A stretch of 24,972 nucleotides of DNA from Ruminococcaceae bacterium UBA6855 (GCA_002451755.1 DKDF01000008.1:1-24972), one strand, 5' to 3'; positions 6,969-15,293 are shown, counted from the stretch's first letter. Numbers and translations are program-made. Notes: a model not told the origin generated them from the letters alone.

Positions 6969-7964
6969 ATGAAAAAATATATAATAGGTATAGACATCGG
7001 CGGAACGAAGTGCGCCGTTCTGCTCGGCAGAGCGCAGGGAGATGCCGACGATATTATTATAGACAAGCTCCGCTTTGAGACCCGGGTCGGGCGCGGCTGG
7101 CACGCCGTGACGGCAGAGCTGCTCGACAATGTTGAAGAGATAATAAAAAAGAACGCCCTCTCCCCCGAAGATATTCTCTGCGCGGGGATAAGCTGCGGCG
7201 GTCCGCTCGACAGCAGGCGCGGAGTTATTCTCGCGCCGCCGAATCTCCCCGATTGGGAGTGCGTGCCGATAGTCGACATGATTGAAGAACGGTTCGGGTT
7301 CGACACGTATTTGCAAAACGACGCGAACGCCTGCGCGCTCGCCGAATGGAAGTTCGGCGCGGGAAAAGGACTTCGCAATATGATATTTTTGACATTCGGC
7401 ACGGGCATGGGCGCGGGGCTGATACTTGACGGCAGACTCTACAGCGGCTCAAACGACATGGCGGGCGAAGTCGGGCACATGAGAATCGCCGCAGACGGCC
7501 CCGTAGGCTACGGCAAGCGCGGCTCATTCGAGGGCTTTTGCAGCGGCGGCGGAATAGGCCGCCTCGCGCAGGAGATGGCGAGAAAGACGCTCGAAAGCGG
7601 CGGGAGCACTCTGATGTGCAAAACCGCCGAGGATATTGAAAATATAACGGCAAAATCCGCCGCCGAAGCCGCAGAGAACGGCGACGAGACGGCGAAAGAA
7701 GTATACAGAATCTGCGGAGAAAAGCTCGGTGAGGGGCTCGCGATACTCGCCGATATACTCGACCCGCAGGCTATAATAATCGGAAGCATCTTTGCCCGCT
7801 CCGGGCATCTTCTAAAAGACAGCATGGAAAAAGCACTGCACCGCGAGGCTCTGAGCCAGACTGCCGGATGCAGGATAATCCCCGCGGGACTCGGCGAGAA
7901 GATAGGCGACCTCGCGTCGCTCGGAATCGCGCTCGACGCCGCGGCAAACGGAGGAAAAGCATGA
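6969..7964 (+). CDS. ROK family sugar kinase
   Basis: This 331-residue ROK (repressor, ORF, kinase) protein lacks a helix-turn-helix, so it is a sugar kinase, not a NagC-type repressor. The ATP phosphate motif D-I-G-G-T-K is at 9-14, the catalytic Asp118 in Q-N-D-A-N-A, the second phosphate loop around T-F-G-T-G-M-G-A-G near 142-150, and the sugar/zinc-site motif G-E-V-G-H at 166-170. The usual zinc cysteines (CxCGxxGC) are absent; the region reads G-Y-G-K-R-G-S-F-E-G-F near 180-190. It would phosphorylate a hexose such as glucose, mannose or an amino sugar, probably one released by the GH2 enzyme of the same operon. The ribosome site is weak (GGAAGTGAT). The stop overlaps the next start in an ATGA. 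Confidence 0.88.
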   Translation: MKKYIIGIDIGGTKCAVLLGRAQGDADDIIIDKLRFETRVGRGWHAVTAELLDNVEEIIKKNALSPEDILCAGISCGGPLDSRRGVILAPPNLPDWECVPIVDMIEERFGFDTYLQNDANACALAEWKFGAGKGLRNMIFLTFGTGMGAGLILDGRLYSGSNDMAGEVGHMRIAADGPVGYGKRGSFEGFCSGGGIGRLAQEMARKTLESGGSTLMCKTAEDIENITAKSAAEAAENGDETAKEVYRICGEKLGEGLAILADILDPQAIIIGSIFARSGHLLKDSMEKALHREALSQTAGCRIIPAGLGEKIGDLASLGIALDAAANGGKA

Positions 7965-8602
7965 ACAGAGAAAAGGAAATTTTTGAAGAGCTCTTTGTCC
8001 GCTACCCCGCTCTTGAGGGAATCAAAGAGGACATCAGGAGCGCCTATGATGTTATCTGCGCCTGCTTCGACCGCGGCGGCAAGCTGCTCATCTGCGGCAA
8101 CGGCGGAAGCGCGGCGGACGCGCAGCACATAGTCGGCGAGCTGATGAAAGGCTTTCTGCTCAAGAGAGAGCTGACCGACGAGCAGAGACAGGCTTTTTCG
8201 GAAATAAAGGACGGCGAATATCTTGCGAACCATCTTCAGGGCGCGCTGCCCGCGGTTGCGCTGAGCGCGCACGAGGGGCTGAACACAGCGTTTGCAAATG
8301 ACATTGCCGCCGATATGATATTTGCTCAGCAGGTCTGGGCATACGCATCGTCGAGCCCCGACGCACTCATTGCGCTGAGCACCTCCGGCAACTCCGCGAA
8401 TGTTGTCAACGCAGTGAAAGTTGCCAACGCCATGGGGATCGAGAGCATCGGCATAACCGGCGAGAAAATGAGTCTCATGAGCGAGATGTGCACGGTCTGC
8501 CTGCGCCTGCCGGAGACCGAGACATTCAAAGTCCAGGAGCTGACTCTCCCCGTCTATCACGCCCTTTGCGCGATGGCGGAGGCGACATATTTCAACAAGT
8601 AA
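7961..8602 (+). CDS. SIS-domain phosphosugar isomerase, GmhA/DiaA-like
   Basis: This 213-residue single SIS-domain protein has the phosphosugar-binding motifs G-N-G-G-S-A-A-D-A-Q-H (near 47-57) and S-T-S-G-N-S (near 142-147). These match the GmhA (sedoheptulose-7-phosphate isomerase) and DiaA group. The start at 7961 follows GGAGG and overlaps the ROK stop by four bases. Upstream in-frame ATGs would run inside the ROK gene and lack a ribosome site. An insert around residues 65-90 (T-D-E-Q-R-Q-A-F) makes it longer than Escherichia coli GmhA. No other heptose pathway gene (hldE, gmhB) is nearby, and the partner is a ROK kinase. An aldose/ketose phosphate isomerisation in sugar catabolism is therefore as likely as heptose synthesis. 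It probably works as a cytoplasmic tetramer, as in the family. Confidence 0.85.
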   Translation: MNREKEIFEELFVRYPALEGIKEDIRSAYDVICACFDRGGKLLICGNGGSAADAQHIVGELMKGFLLKRELTDEQRQAFSEIKDGEYLANHLQGALPAVALSAHEGLNTAFANDIAADMIFAQQVWAYASSSPDALIALSTSGNSANVVNAVKVANAMGIESIGITGEKMSLMSEMCTVCLRLPETETFKVQELTLPVYHALCAMAEATYFNK

Positions 8603-8625
8603 TTTATTTGAAAGGACATAAACAA

Positions 8626-10341
8626 ATGGCAAATTCTATTCCGAGAGCGGAGCATCCGAATCCGCAGTTTGAAAGAGAAAGCTGGCTCAACCTCAACGGA
8701 GAATGGGAATTCGAAATTGACAACAGCGTCAGCGGCAGAGAGCGCGGACTCCAGAATGCGGAGCATCTGAGCTCGAAGATCATAGTCCCGTTCTGCCCCG
8801 AGAGCCGCCTTTCCGGCGTTGAGAACACCGATTTCATGAACTGCGTGTGGTACAGACGCGACATCGAAATCAGCGAAAGCGAGCTCGAGGGCAGAGTCAT
8901 ACTGCACTTCGGCGCGGTCGACTATGACGCAACAGTCTACATAAACGGCGAAGAGGCAATGCACCACAAGGGCGGCTATGTCTCGTTTGCCGGGGACATC
9001 ACGAAGTTCCTCAAAGCCGGCAGGAACTCCATAGCGGTCGAAGCGCGCGACGATGTCAGAAATCCGCTCATTCCGCGCGGCAAGCAGAGCGAAAAACTTC
9101 ATTCGCATGACTGCGACTACACCCGCACGACAGGCATCTGGCAGACCGTCTGGGTCGAGTTCGTGCCGAAGAGCTACATAAAGAGCATCAAGCTCTTCCC
9201 GAATCCAGAGAGCTCTTCCGTCAGCTTCTCCTGCGAGCTCTGCGGCAGCGGCGAGCTCGGAATAGACGTTCTCTACGAGGGTAAATTGGTCGGCAGATAC
9301 AACTGCAAAAATGCGGCGGGATGCGTCAGCGGAGATATGAAGCTCATCGAAAAGCACCTGTGGGAGGTCGGCTGCGGCAGGCTCTATGATCTTGTAATCA
9401 CCTTCGGCGGCGACACCGTCAAGAGCTATTTCGGTCTGCGCGACGTCCGCCTCGACGGATTTAAATATCTCATCAACGGCAAGTCCGTTTTCCAGCGCCT
9501 TGTGCTCGACCAGGGCTTCTACCGCGACGGAATATACACCGCTCCCGACGACAGCGACATGATAAAGGATATAGAAATATCCCTCGCCGCCGGCTTCAAC
9601 GGAGCGAGACTGCATCAGAAGGTTTTCGAGCAGAGATTCCTCTATCACTGCGACCGTCTTGGCTATATCGTCTGGGGCGAATACCCGAACTGGGGACTTG
9701 ACTACTCCGCGCCCGATGCGATTTACGGCATTCTGCCCGAGTGGTGCGAGGAGGTTGAGCGCGACTTCAACCATCCGTCGATAATCGGCTGGTGCCCGTT
9801 CAACGAGACCTGGGACTACGCAGGCCGCGAGCAGAGAGACGAGCTGCTCGAAGCAGTCTATAAAATCACAAAACAGCTCGACGGCACCCGTCCCTGCATC
9901 GACACGAGCGGAAACTACCATGTTGTGACCGATATCTTCGATGTTCACGACTATGAGCAGGATCCGAAGATATTCAAAGAAAATTACGACAAGCTCGTTT
10001 CAGACGGCACTCTTATCGACAGGCACGACCGCCGACAGAAATATGCCGGCGAGCCCACTTTTGTCAGCGAATACGGCGGAATCAAGTGGGTCATAGGCAA
10101 TCAGGACGAAAACGCCTGGGGCTACGGCAACGCGCCGAAGACCGAGAAAGAATTTATTGAAAGATACAAGGGACTCACCGAAGCCCTGCTCGGCAACGAG
10201 CTCATGTTCGGCTTCTGCTACACTCAGCTCTACGATATTGAGCAGGAGCAGAACGGACTTTACACCTACGACCGCGAGCCGAAGTTCGATATGGCTGTAT
10301 TCCATAAGATAAACAGCGCAAAGGCAGCGATCGAGGAATAA
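8626..10341 (+). CDS. Glycoside hydrolase family 2 (exo-beta-glycosidase, cytoplasmic)
   Basis: This 571-residue GH2 enzyme has three domains: a jelly-roll sugar-binding domain (about 1-180), an immunoglobulin-like sandwich (about 185-275) and a TIM barrel (about 276-571). The acid/base is Glu394 in F-N-E-T-W, and the nucleophile is Glu482 in S-E-Y-G-G. The ATG at 8626 follows AAAGGACA and lies 23 bases after the SIS gene. An in-frame ATG at 8488 would overlap the SIS gene heavily and is rejected. With no signal peptide it acts on imported short glycans. The beta-glucuronidase N-x-K carboxylate motif is not seen where expected (the region reads Q-N-G-L-Y-T), arguing against glucuronides. Beta-galactosidase or another exo-activity fits, but the substrate is open. 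Confidence 0.87.
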   Translation: MANSIPRAEHPNPQFERESWLNLNGEWEFEIDNSVSGRERGLQNAEHLSSKIIVPFCPESRLSGVENTDFMNCVWYRRDIEISESELEGRVILHFGAVDYDATVYINGEEAMHHKGGYVSFAGDITKFLKAGRNSIAVEARDDVRNPLIPRGKQSEKLHSHDCDYTRTTGIWQTVWVEFVPKSYIKSIKLFPNPESSSVSFSCELCGSGELGIDVLYEGKLVGRYNCKNAAGCVSGDMKLIEKHLWEVGCGRLYDLVITFGGDTVKSYFGLRDVRLDGFKYLINGKSVFQRLVLDQGFYRDGIYTAPDDSDMIKDIEISLAAGFNGARLHQKVFEQRFLYHCDRLGYIVWGEYPNWGLDYSAPDAIYGILPEWCEEVERDFNHPSIIGWCPFNETWDYAGREQRDELLEAVYKITKQLDGTRPCIDTSGNYHVVTDIFDVHDYEQDPKIFKENYDKLVSDGTLIDRHDRRQKYAGEPTFVSEYGGIKWVIGNQDENAWGYGNAPKTEKEFIERYKGLTEALLGNELMFGFCYTQLYDIEQEQNGLYTYDREPKFDMAVFHKINSAKAAIEE

Positions 10342-10364
10342 GGACAGGAGATAATAACAGTCAG

Positions 10365-11801
10365 ATGTCAAACACGACCCGTTCGGGTTTTTACAAAAAA
10401 ATGTTTTCTTTGGCGATACCTATCGCCCTGCAACAGCTGCTGACCTCATGCGCCCAGCTCGTTGACACCGCGATGACGGTCGGGCTCGGCAATGTCAGCA
10501 CTGCGGCGATAGGTGTCGCGGGGCGCTGGGGATTTTTATTGAACCTCGCCCTGTTCGGCATAAGCTCCGGCACGGCGACGATGACGGCGCAGTTCTGGGG
10601 AATAAAAGACAGGCAGAGCATCCGCCGAAGCTACGGGATCGGCTTCATTTTGTCGCTCGCGGTCGGCGTGATATATACAGTATCCGTGCTGACTATCCCG
10701 GCGCAGATGATGCGCGTGTTCACCTCTGAAGAAGCTGTCATAGCGGCGGGAGTTCAGTATCTGCAAGCTGTCGCGCCCTACGGAATATTCGTTGCGATAT
10801 CGCTTGTCACAAGCACCGTCATGCGCTCGACCGAGGATGTCCACACGCCGCTTATCTGCTCGATAGTCTCGGTCGCGACGAACACGGTTCTCAACTATAT
10901 TTTAATAAACGGCAAGCTCGGCTTCCCCGCGCTGAAGCTTCGCGGCGCGGCGATAGCTACCGTCACTGCGATGATAGTGCAAACTATTATGCTGTTCATA
11001 ATCGGCAATGCGAAAAAGAATATTATCCACGCGCCGATAAGCGAATTTTTCAAAAAGGATGCGGAGTTTTTCAAGAAGTTCATTCGCGTCTGCGCTCCGA
11101 TAATGCTCAATGAGCTGCTCTGGGGAGTCGGCACGAATGTCTACGCCATGGTCTATGCGCGCCAGGGCAGCGAGAACTACGCCGCCTATACGATATTCAG
11201 CTCGATAGAACAAATAGCGTTCGTTTTCTTCGTTGGCATATGCCACGCCTGCTCGATAATGACGGGCAAGGCAGTCGGCGCAGGCAAGGCGGACGAGGCA
11301 TACTCCATGGGCAAGCGGTTCATAAGGCTCGTTCCCCTGCTCGGAGTGCTGACGGGACTCGGCATGATAGCCCTGCGCTGGCCGCTGCTGCGCGCTCTGC
11401 CGATCGAGACAGAAGGTGCGCGGCAGATGACGGCGACGCTGCTGCTCATCTACTCGCTGTGGATCGGCATAAGAAACATCCCGTATGTCTGCGTGGTCGG
11501 CATATTCAGAGCCGGCGGAGACACGAAAATCGGAATGTTTTTAGACATAGGCACGCTGTTTATACTAAGCATACCGATAGTGACCATACTCGGATTTTTG
11601 ACGAATGTGCCGTTCTATGTGCTGATAATCGCGATGTATGTGGCGGAGGACACGCCAAAAGCCATTCTCTGCCTGATAAGGTTCAAGAGCCGAAAATGGA
11701 TAAAACAGCTCACCGCGACGGATTCAGTACCGCCGGTTCTCGGAGAGGACCCGGAGATAGAGATAGAAGAAGCGGACGAGCTGAAAAAATACGAACAATA
11801 A
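10365..11801 (+). CDS. MATE family efflux transporter
   Basis: This 478-residue multidrug and toxic compound extrusion antiporter has two bundles of six transmembrane helices, of usual family length. The first bundle starts with P-I-A-L-Q-Q-L near residues 19-25 and V-D-T-A-M-T-V near 33-39. The second has the related P-I-M-L-N-E-L-L-W-G near 241-250. An acidic cytoplasmic tail ends the protein. It would use a Na+ or H+ gradient to export a small, usually cationic, molecule. It starts 23 bases after the GH2 gene, with AGGAG somewhat far away (about 14 bases). It precedes a strong terminator, so it is the last gene of the sugar operon. A transporter of this class in a glycan operon is unusual; substrate and relation to the operon are unknown. 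Confidence 0.92.
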   Translation: MSNTTRSGFYKKMFSLAIPIALQQLLTSCAQLVDTAMTVGLGNVSTAAIGVAGRWGFLLNLALFGISSGTATMTAQFWGIKDRQSIRRSYGIGFILSLAVGVIYTVSVLTIPAQMMRVFTSEEAVIAAGVQYLQAVAPYGIFVAISLVTSTVMRSTEDVHTPLICSIVSVATNTVLNYILINGKLGFPALKLRGAAIATVTAMIVQTIMLFIIGNAKKNIIHAPISEFFKKDAEFFKKFIRVCAPIMLNELLWGVGTNVYAMVYARQGSENYAAYTIFSSIEQIAFVFFVGICHACSIMTGKAVGAGKADEAYSMGKRFIRLVPLLGVLTGLGMIALRWPLLRALPIETEGARQMTATLLLIYSLWIGIRNIPYVCVVGIFRAGGDTKIGMFLDIGTLFILSIPIVTILGFLTNVPFYVLIIAMYVAEDTPKAILCLIRFKSRKWIKQLTATDSVPPVLGEDPEIEIEEADELKKYEQ

Positions 11802-11812
11802 AAACAAAAAGC

Positions 11813-11850
11813 GACCCCGCCGGGCAGAGAACCGGCGGGGTCTTCTATTT
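11813..11850 (+). terminator. Strong bidirectional terminator between MATE and serpin genes
   Basis: The perfect 11-base stem GACCCCGCCGG (11813-11823) / CCGGCGGGGTC (11832-11842) has an 8-base loop, followed by TTCTATTT. On the opposite strand the stem is followed by a T-rich stretch (complement of 11800-11810). It can therefore end both the MATE operon and the convergent serpin operon. Confidence 0.92.
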
Positions 11851-11880
11851 GGGGAACAGAGGTGGATGTATAGGTATTTG

Positions 11881-13152
11881 TCAAATTTCGGTCTGCACGC
11901 CGATAAACAGCGGCAGATTCGTTTCGGTGTCCACTATCATATAGACAAACGGACGGTTGAGGCAAACGGGATTTATCGCCGGCATACTCATTTTGCTGAT
12001 GCCGACAAGCGTTGCCGCAGCGGCACGCGTGCCCTCCTGATCGACCTCGATAAAAGTCCTGTGCATCACGGTGCCGATATAAGCGCCGTCGTTTTTATCT
12101 ATGAGCGAGGAGAAGTCGGCAGATTCACGGTCAAACGCATCTTCTACGCCCATCTTTTTGAGCGTGTCTATAAGCTGCGTGCTGTACTCCGCCCTGAACT
12201 TCGGCATTTTTACATCGACTTCTTCGTTTTTCTTGGCGGACGAGAATATTTTCATCAGCTTTTCGCCGCTGAGGGAGGCTATATAATCATCAATGCTCAC
12301 ATCTTCGTTCGGCAGGAGCGCCGCGAAAGCGAAGCGGCCGTTTTTATATGGCTTCATGAAGCCCCTCGCGTCGCTGTCGGAGAGATATACGCTCTCTGTC
12401 GAGCACATGAATTCGGTTTTCTTCGATTTGCCGGAATATGAGTTGAACTCGAGCTTTTCGATATCGTCGTTTGTGTATGGAGTCTCCCACTTTGCTTCAA
12501 ACGCAATGGCGTTTATGAGCATCATAACGGCGTCTCTATCGGCATTTTCGATTATCTTCGGTATCATGCCGTCGGTGTTTTTCCTGACCCAGGAGTTGAT
12601 GCTGCTGACGGTCTTTTTGCTCGACAGCGGAGCGGAGAAAATCTGCGCGGAGTAGCTGTCCACCGCCTTTTGCAGGAACGCCTGCTTTGCTTCAACGCTG
12701 CTGTCCGTCCAGACGGAGTTTGCAATTTTCAGCTCGTCGCCGGCGCTCAGAAAGTCGCAGTAAGCGCGCATATATTTATTGAGCGTGTCGCGGTCTAATC
12801 CGCCGAGCTCCCGCTCAAGCTGAGCGAGAGTCTCACCCTCGGCGCCGTTTTGCACGAGAGCGAGCGCAGTCAGCACGGACAGCGGCGAGACGAGCGTTGT
12901 CTTTCCGTTTGAGTAGTTATTTTTGAACAGATCTGCCGAAAACGATGCGGCGGCTGTTTTGAACTCATTATCCGCAGCTTTCGAGCCGGAGTCATTTTTT
13001 GAAATGTTCTCGGTCAGATTGCGTACCGCGCCGCTTTTCGCGCCCTTGTCGGACGCATTGCCTACGGTCTTTCCGCAGCCGGAAAACGGCAGGGCGCAGG
13101 CGGCTATGGACATAACGCTCATCAAAAGAGCCAGCGGCTTTTTAAAGCTCAT
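11881..13152 (-). CDS. Serpin lipoprotein A (predicted P1-P1' Met-Ser)
   Basis: This 423-residue surface serpin is a suicide inhibitor of serine proteases. A lipoprotein signal (K-K-P-L-A-L-L, lipobox F-S-G-C with Cys26) and a short polar linker precede the serpin fold, which starts near residue 65. The shutter region V-S-P-L-S-V-L and helix motif N-G-A-E-G are clear. The hinge of the reactive loop fits inhibitory serpins: Gly374 at P15, Thr at P14, four Ala at P12-P9 and Thr at P8. Counting 15 residues on gives Met388-Ser389 as the predicted scissile bond, the pair found in human alpha-1-antitrypsin. The primed side is two residues longer, so a shift is possible. GGAGGAGCG precedes the ATG. 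It lies 12 bases after a second serpin and is last in the ECF sigma operon. Confidence 0.93.
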   Translation of the reverse strand: MSFKKPLALLMSVMSIAACALPFSGCGKTVGNASDKGAKSGAVRNLTENISKNDSGSKAADNEFKTAAASFSADLFKNNYSNGKTTLVSPLSVLTALALVQNGAEGETLAQLERELGGLDRDTLNKYMRAYCDFLSAGDELKIANSVWTDSSVEAKQAFLQKAVDSYSAQIFSAPLSSKKTVSSINSWVRKNTDGMIPKIIENADRDAVMMLINAIAFEAKWETPYTNDDIEKLEFNSYSGKSKKTEFMCSTESVYLSDSDARGFMKPYKNGRFAFAALLPNEDVSIDDYIASLSGEKLMKIFSSAKKNEEVDVKMPKFRAEYSTQLIDTLKKMGVEDAFDRESADFSSLIDKNDGAYIGTVMHRTFIEVDQEGTRAAAATLVGISKMSMPAINPVCLNRPFVYMIVDTETNLPLFIGVQTEI

Positions 13153-13164
13153 GACGCTCCTCCG

Positions 13165-14502
13165 TTATATATCGGTCTGCGCGCCGATGAAGAGCGGCAG
13201 GTTCGTTTCGGTGTCAATTATCGCATAGACAAACGGTCTTGTGAGGCGGACTTCTTTCGGCTGCTCGACGGGTCTTGCGCTCTTTGCTTCCATGATAACG
13301 GCAGTCACCGCTCCGGCGCGAGTGCCCTTTTCGGCGACCTCAATATAGGTCTTGTGGATAACCTCGCCGATAAATATGTTGCCGTTTGAATTGTCCGCTA
13401 TGGACGAGAAGTTCGCTTTGTTCTCGTCAAATGCCGTTCCCATGCCCATTTTCTTGAGGGTGCCGACAAGCGAGTTGCTGTATTCGCACTTGAACTTCGG
13501 CATCTGCGTGTTGACCTGGGTGTTCTTCCTCGAATTCAGCGCACTGAGAAATCCATTGCCGGTGAGCGAGGCAATGTAGCTGTCTATACTCGTGCCCTCG
13601 TTCGGCAGAAGCGCGACAAACGCCAGGTCGCCGCCCGTATAATATTTCATGAAGCCCGTCGCATTCGCGGTCTCGATATATTCGAGCTCCTGCGAATACA
13701 TATAATTCGCCTTGACGAGGTTGCCCTTGGCATTTGTGAACGTGCCCTCGCGCACGCAGTTGTCTGTATAGGGATCGCTCCACTCCGCCTCGAGGCAGAG
13801 CGCGTTCATGAGCACCATGACGGTGCGGGGATCGAACTGATCCGCGAGCTTCTTTATCATGCCGTTCGTGTTCTTGCTGACCCACGAGTTTATCTCTTTT
13901 ACGGTTCTTGCGCTCGTGAAATCCGCTTTATACGCCTGGGCGGAATAGAAATCCGCATTTTTCTGGAGAAACGCCCTCTTGACATCGAGCTTGCTGTCGA
14001 CCCATATGGAATTGGCGCATTTGAGCGCGCTGTCCTTGCCCGCGACTGCGGCGAGATAGGCGTTCATATAGGCGTTTAAAGTATCGCGGTCGAGCCCGCC
14101 GAGAACTTTCTGCATCTCGGAGAGGGTCTTGCCCTCTGCGCCGTTCTGAGTCATGGCGAGCGCAGTGAGCACAGAGAGAGGCGAAACGAGGGTGTTCTTA
14201 CCGGACTTGTATTCATCCTTGAAAAGGTCGAGCGCAAACGATGCGGCGACATTCGCAAAGCGGCTGTCCGGCTTTTTGGATGCGCCCTTGCCCTTGGTTA
14301 TGCCCTGCATGAGATCCTGCGCGGCGGCGCCTTTATTGCCCTTGTCCGTTGCGGTGATAGAGGTGTCGCCGTCCTTTGTCGGCGTGACGGTGGTATCTTC
14401 AGTAGTCTGCGATGTTCCGGAATCCGGCTTTTTTTCGCACGCCGCGAGCGGCAGCATGACGGCGGCGCAGAGCAGAAGAGCCGCTAATCTTTTGAGTTTC
14501 AT
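13165..14502 (-). CDS. Serpin lipoprotein B (predicted P1-P1' Lys-Ser)
   Basis: This 445-residue serpin is a paralogue of the gene downstream, sharing blocks such as V-S-P-L-S-V-L-T-A-L-A, L-G-G-L-D-R-D-T-L-N and D-T-E-T-N-L-P-L-F-I-G. It has a lipoprotein signal with lipobox L-A-A-C (Cys22), followed by a roughly 45-residue linker rich in Thr, Asp, Ser and Lys that would hold the inhibitor off the membrane. The hinge reads E-K-G-T-R-A-G-A-V-T, with Gly393 at P15. The predicted scissile bond is Lys407-Ser408, with Arg410-Pro411 just after it. This suggests a trypsin-like target, unlike serpin A. I choose the ATG at 14502 because AGGAGG lies six bases before it, inside an upstream in-frame extension. 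It is 17 bases after the anti-sigma-like gene. Confidence 0.93.
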   Translation of the reverse strand: MKLKRLAALLLCAAVMLPLAACEKKPDSGTSQTTEDTTVTPTKDGDTSITATDKGNKGAAAQDLMQGITKGKGASKKPDSRFANVAASFALDLFKDEYKSGKNTLVSPLSVLTALAMTQNGAEGKTLSEMQKVLGGLDRDTLNAYMNAYLAAVAGKDSALKCANSIWVDSKLDVKRAFLQKNADFYSAQAYKADFTSARTVKEINSWVSKNTNGMIKKLADQFDPRTVMVLMNALCLEAEWSDPYTDNCVREGTFTNAKGNLVKANYMYSQELEYIETANATGFMKYYTGGDLAFVALLPNEGTSIDSYIASLTGNGFLSALNSRKNTQVNTQMPKFKCEYSNSLVGTLKKMGMGTAFDENKANFSSIADNSNGNIFIGEVIHKTYIEVAEKGTRAGAVTAVIMEAKSARPVEQPKEVRLTRPFVYAIIDTETNLPLFIGAQTDI

Positions 14503-14519
14503 TTCGTTCCTCCTTTTGT

Positions 14520-15293
14520 TCATGCGTCCCTGAGGACTATGTTTGTAAAATGCTTGTTATACACGGTCAAAATCATATGGCATCCGGTTTCCCGTTCGCT
14601 CTCCGACTTTTTGAGCGAGACGGTGAGCGTACCGTCTGAATCTTCTGCACAGTCCGCCAAATCATATTCGCAGTCCGCGGTTATTATCACAACGGTGTTA
14701 TTTTTAAAATATTCATCGTCCTTGCCCGAAAGCTCGGATTTCAGCTCTTCGCTCAGCGTTCCGTATTTCTCCTGCACCGCGAGATATTCCGCAAGCTTTT
14801 CTCGGTTTTCTATCACAATTGCATCGGGCGTGCCGTTGCTTCTTTCGCCCTTCTTATCGGGGAAAGCCTTGAAATCATAGTTGAGGCGGTTGAAGTCGCC
14901 TTTTTTGTCGCCGTCAACAGTTGTCACGGCCGCCCCGTGATTTTCGGTCGGCATAACGCTTGAGCCTGATTTTACAGAGCCTATTGAAGAATCCGTCGCG
15001 ATATCGGGCTGCTGAAAATATTCACGCTCTTCGCTCGTCGGCGGCGCGGACTTGTATCCCTCGGGGATACCCTCGGTCTGAACGTAATTTGCAGCATCAT
15101 GCGGCTGCTCGGCAGGCATGGCATTCTTCATAGAAAACGATGTTGAATGATAAACTGCTGCGGTGGCGGCGGTCAGTGCAATAACAAAGCACGGCACGGC
15201 GGTCATTATCACGCGGTTGCGCTTTTTTATTCTTGCGCGTTCCTTTGAAGCGCGCGCATAAACTTCATTTTTGAATTCCTTATCGGTCTTCAT
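14520..15293 (-). CDS. Anti-sigma-factor-like single-pass membrane protein
   Basis: This 257-residue protein has a short basic cytoplasmic N-terminus (28 residues, K-K-R-N-R before the membrane), one transmembrane helix (about 28-48) and a roughly 200-residue extracellular part. It follows the ECF sigma gene with a 14-base overlap, with its AAGGAGGG ribosome site inside the sigma coding region, which is the usual sigma/anti-sigma arrangement. No zinc anti-sigma motif (HxxxCxxC) is present, and the cytoplasmic part is very short for a sigma-binding domain. The C-terminal part (from about 190) has alternating strands ending C-H-M-I-L-T-V-Y. It faintly recalls PrcB-like C-terminal domains, but I cannot assign it. 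A long in-frame upstream extension is rejected because it lies in the sigma gene. The anti-sigma role rests on position and topology only. Confidence 0.7.
   Translation of the reverse strand: MKTDKEFKNEVYARASKERARIKKRNRVIMTAVPCFVIALTAATAAVYHSTSFSMKNAMPAEQPHDAANYVQTEGIPEGYKSAPPTSEEREYFQQPDIATDSSIGSVKSGSSVMPTENHGAAVTTVDGDKKGDFNRLNYDFKAFPDKKGERSNGTPDAIVIENREKLAEYLAVQEKYGTLSEELKSELSGKDDEYFKNNTVVIITADCEYDLADCAEDSDGTLTVSLKKSESERETGCHMILTVYNKHFTNIVLRDA

Noticed and set aside
6969..7964. ROK protein as a NagC/XylR-type repressor
   Set aside because: There is no N-terminal helix-turn-helix; the protein starts directly with the ATP-binding D-I-G-G-T-K.
8557..9948. 463-codon minus-strand open frame opposite the GH2 gene
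   Set aside because: It is antisense to a complete GH2 enzyme with both catalytic glutamates; its composition is Ala/Val-rich without recognisable structure.
8626..10341. GH2 enzyme as a microbial beta-glucuronidase
   Set aside because: The N-x-K motif that contacts the glucuronate carboxylate is not seen at the expected place near the C-terminus.
14503..14523. Seven-codon longer N-terminus for serpin B
   Set aside because: The extension contains the AGGAGG ribosome site itself, and the lipoprotein signal is compact and complete when starting at 14502.
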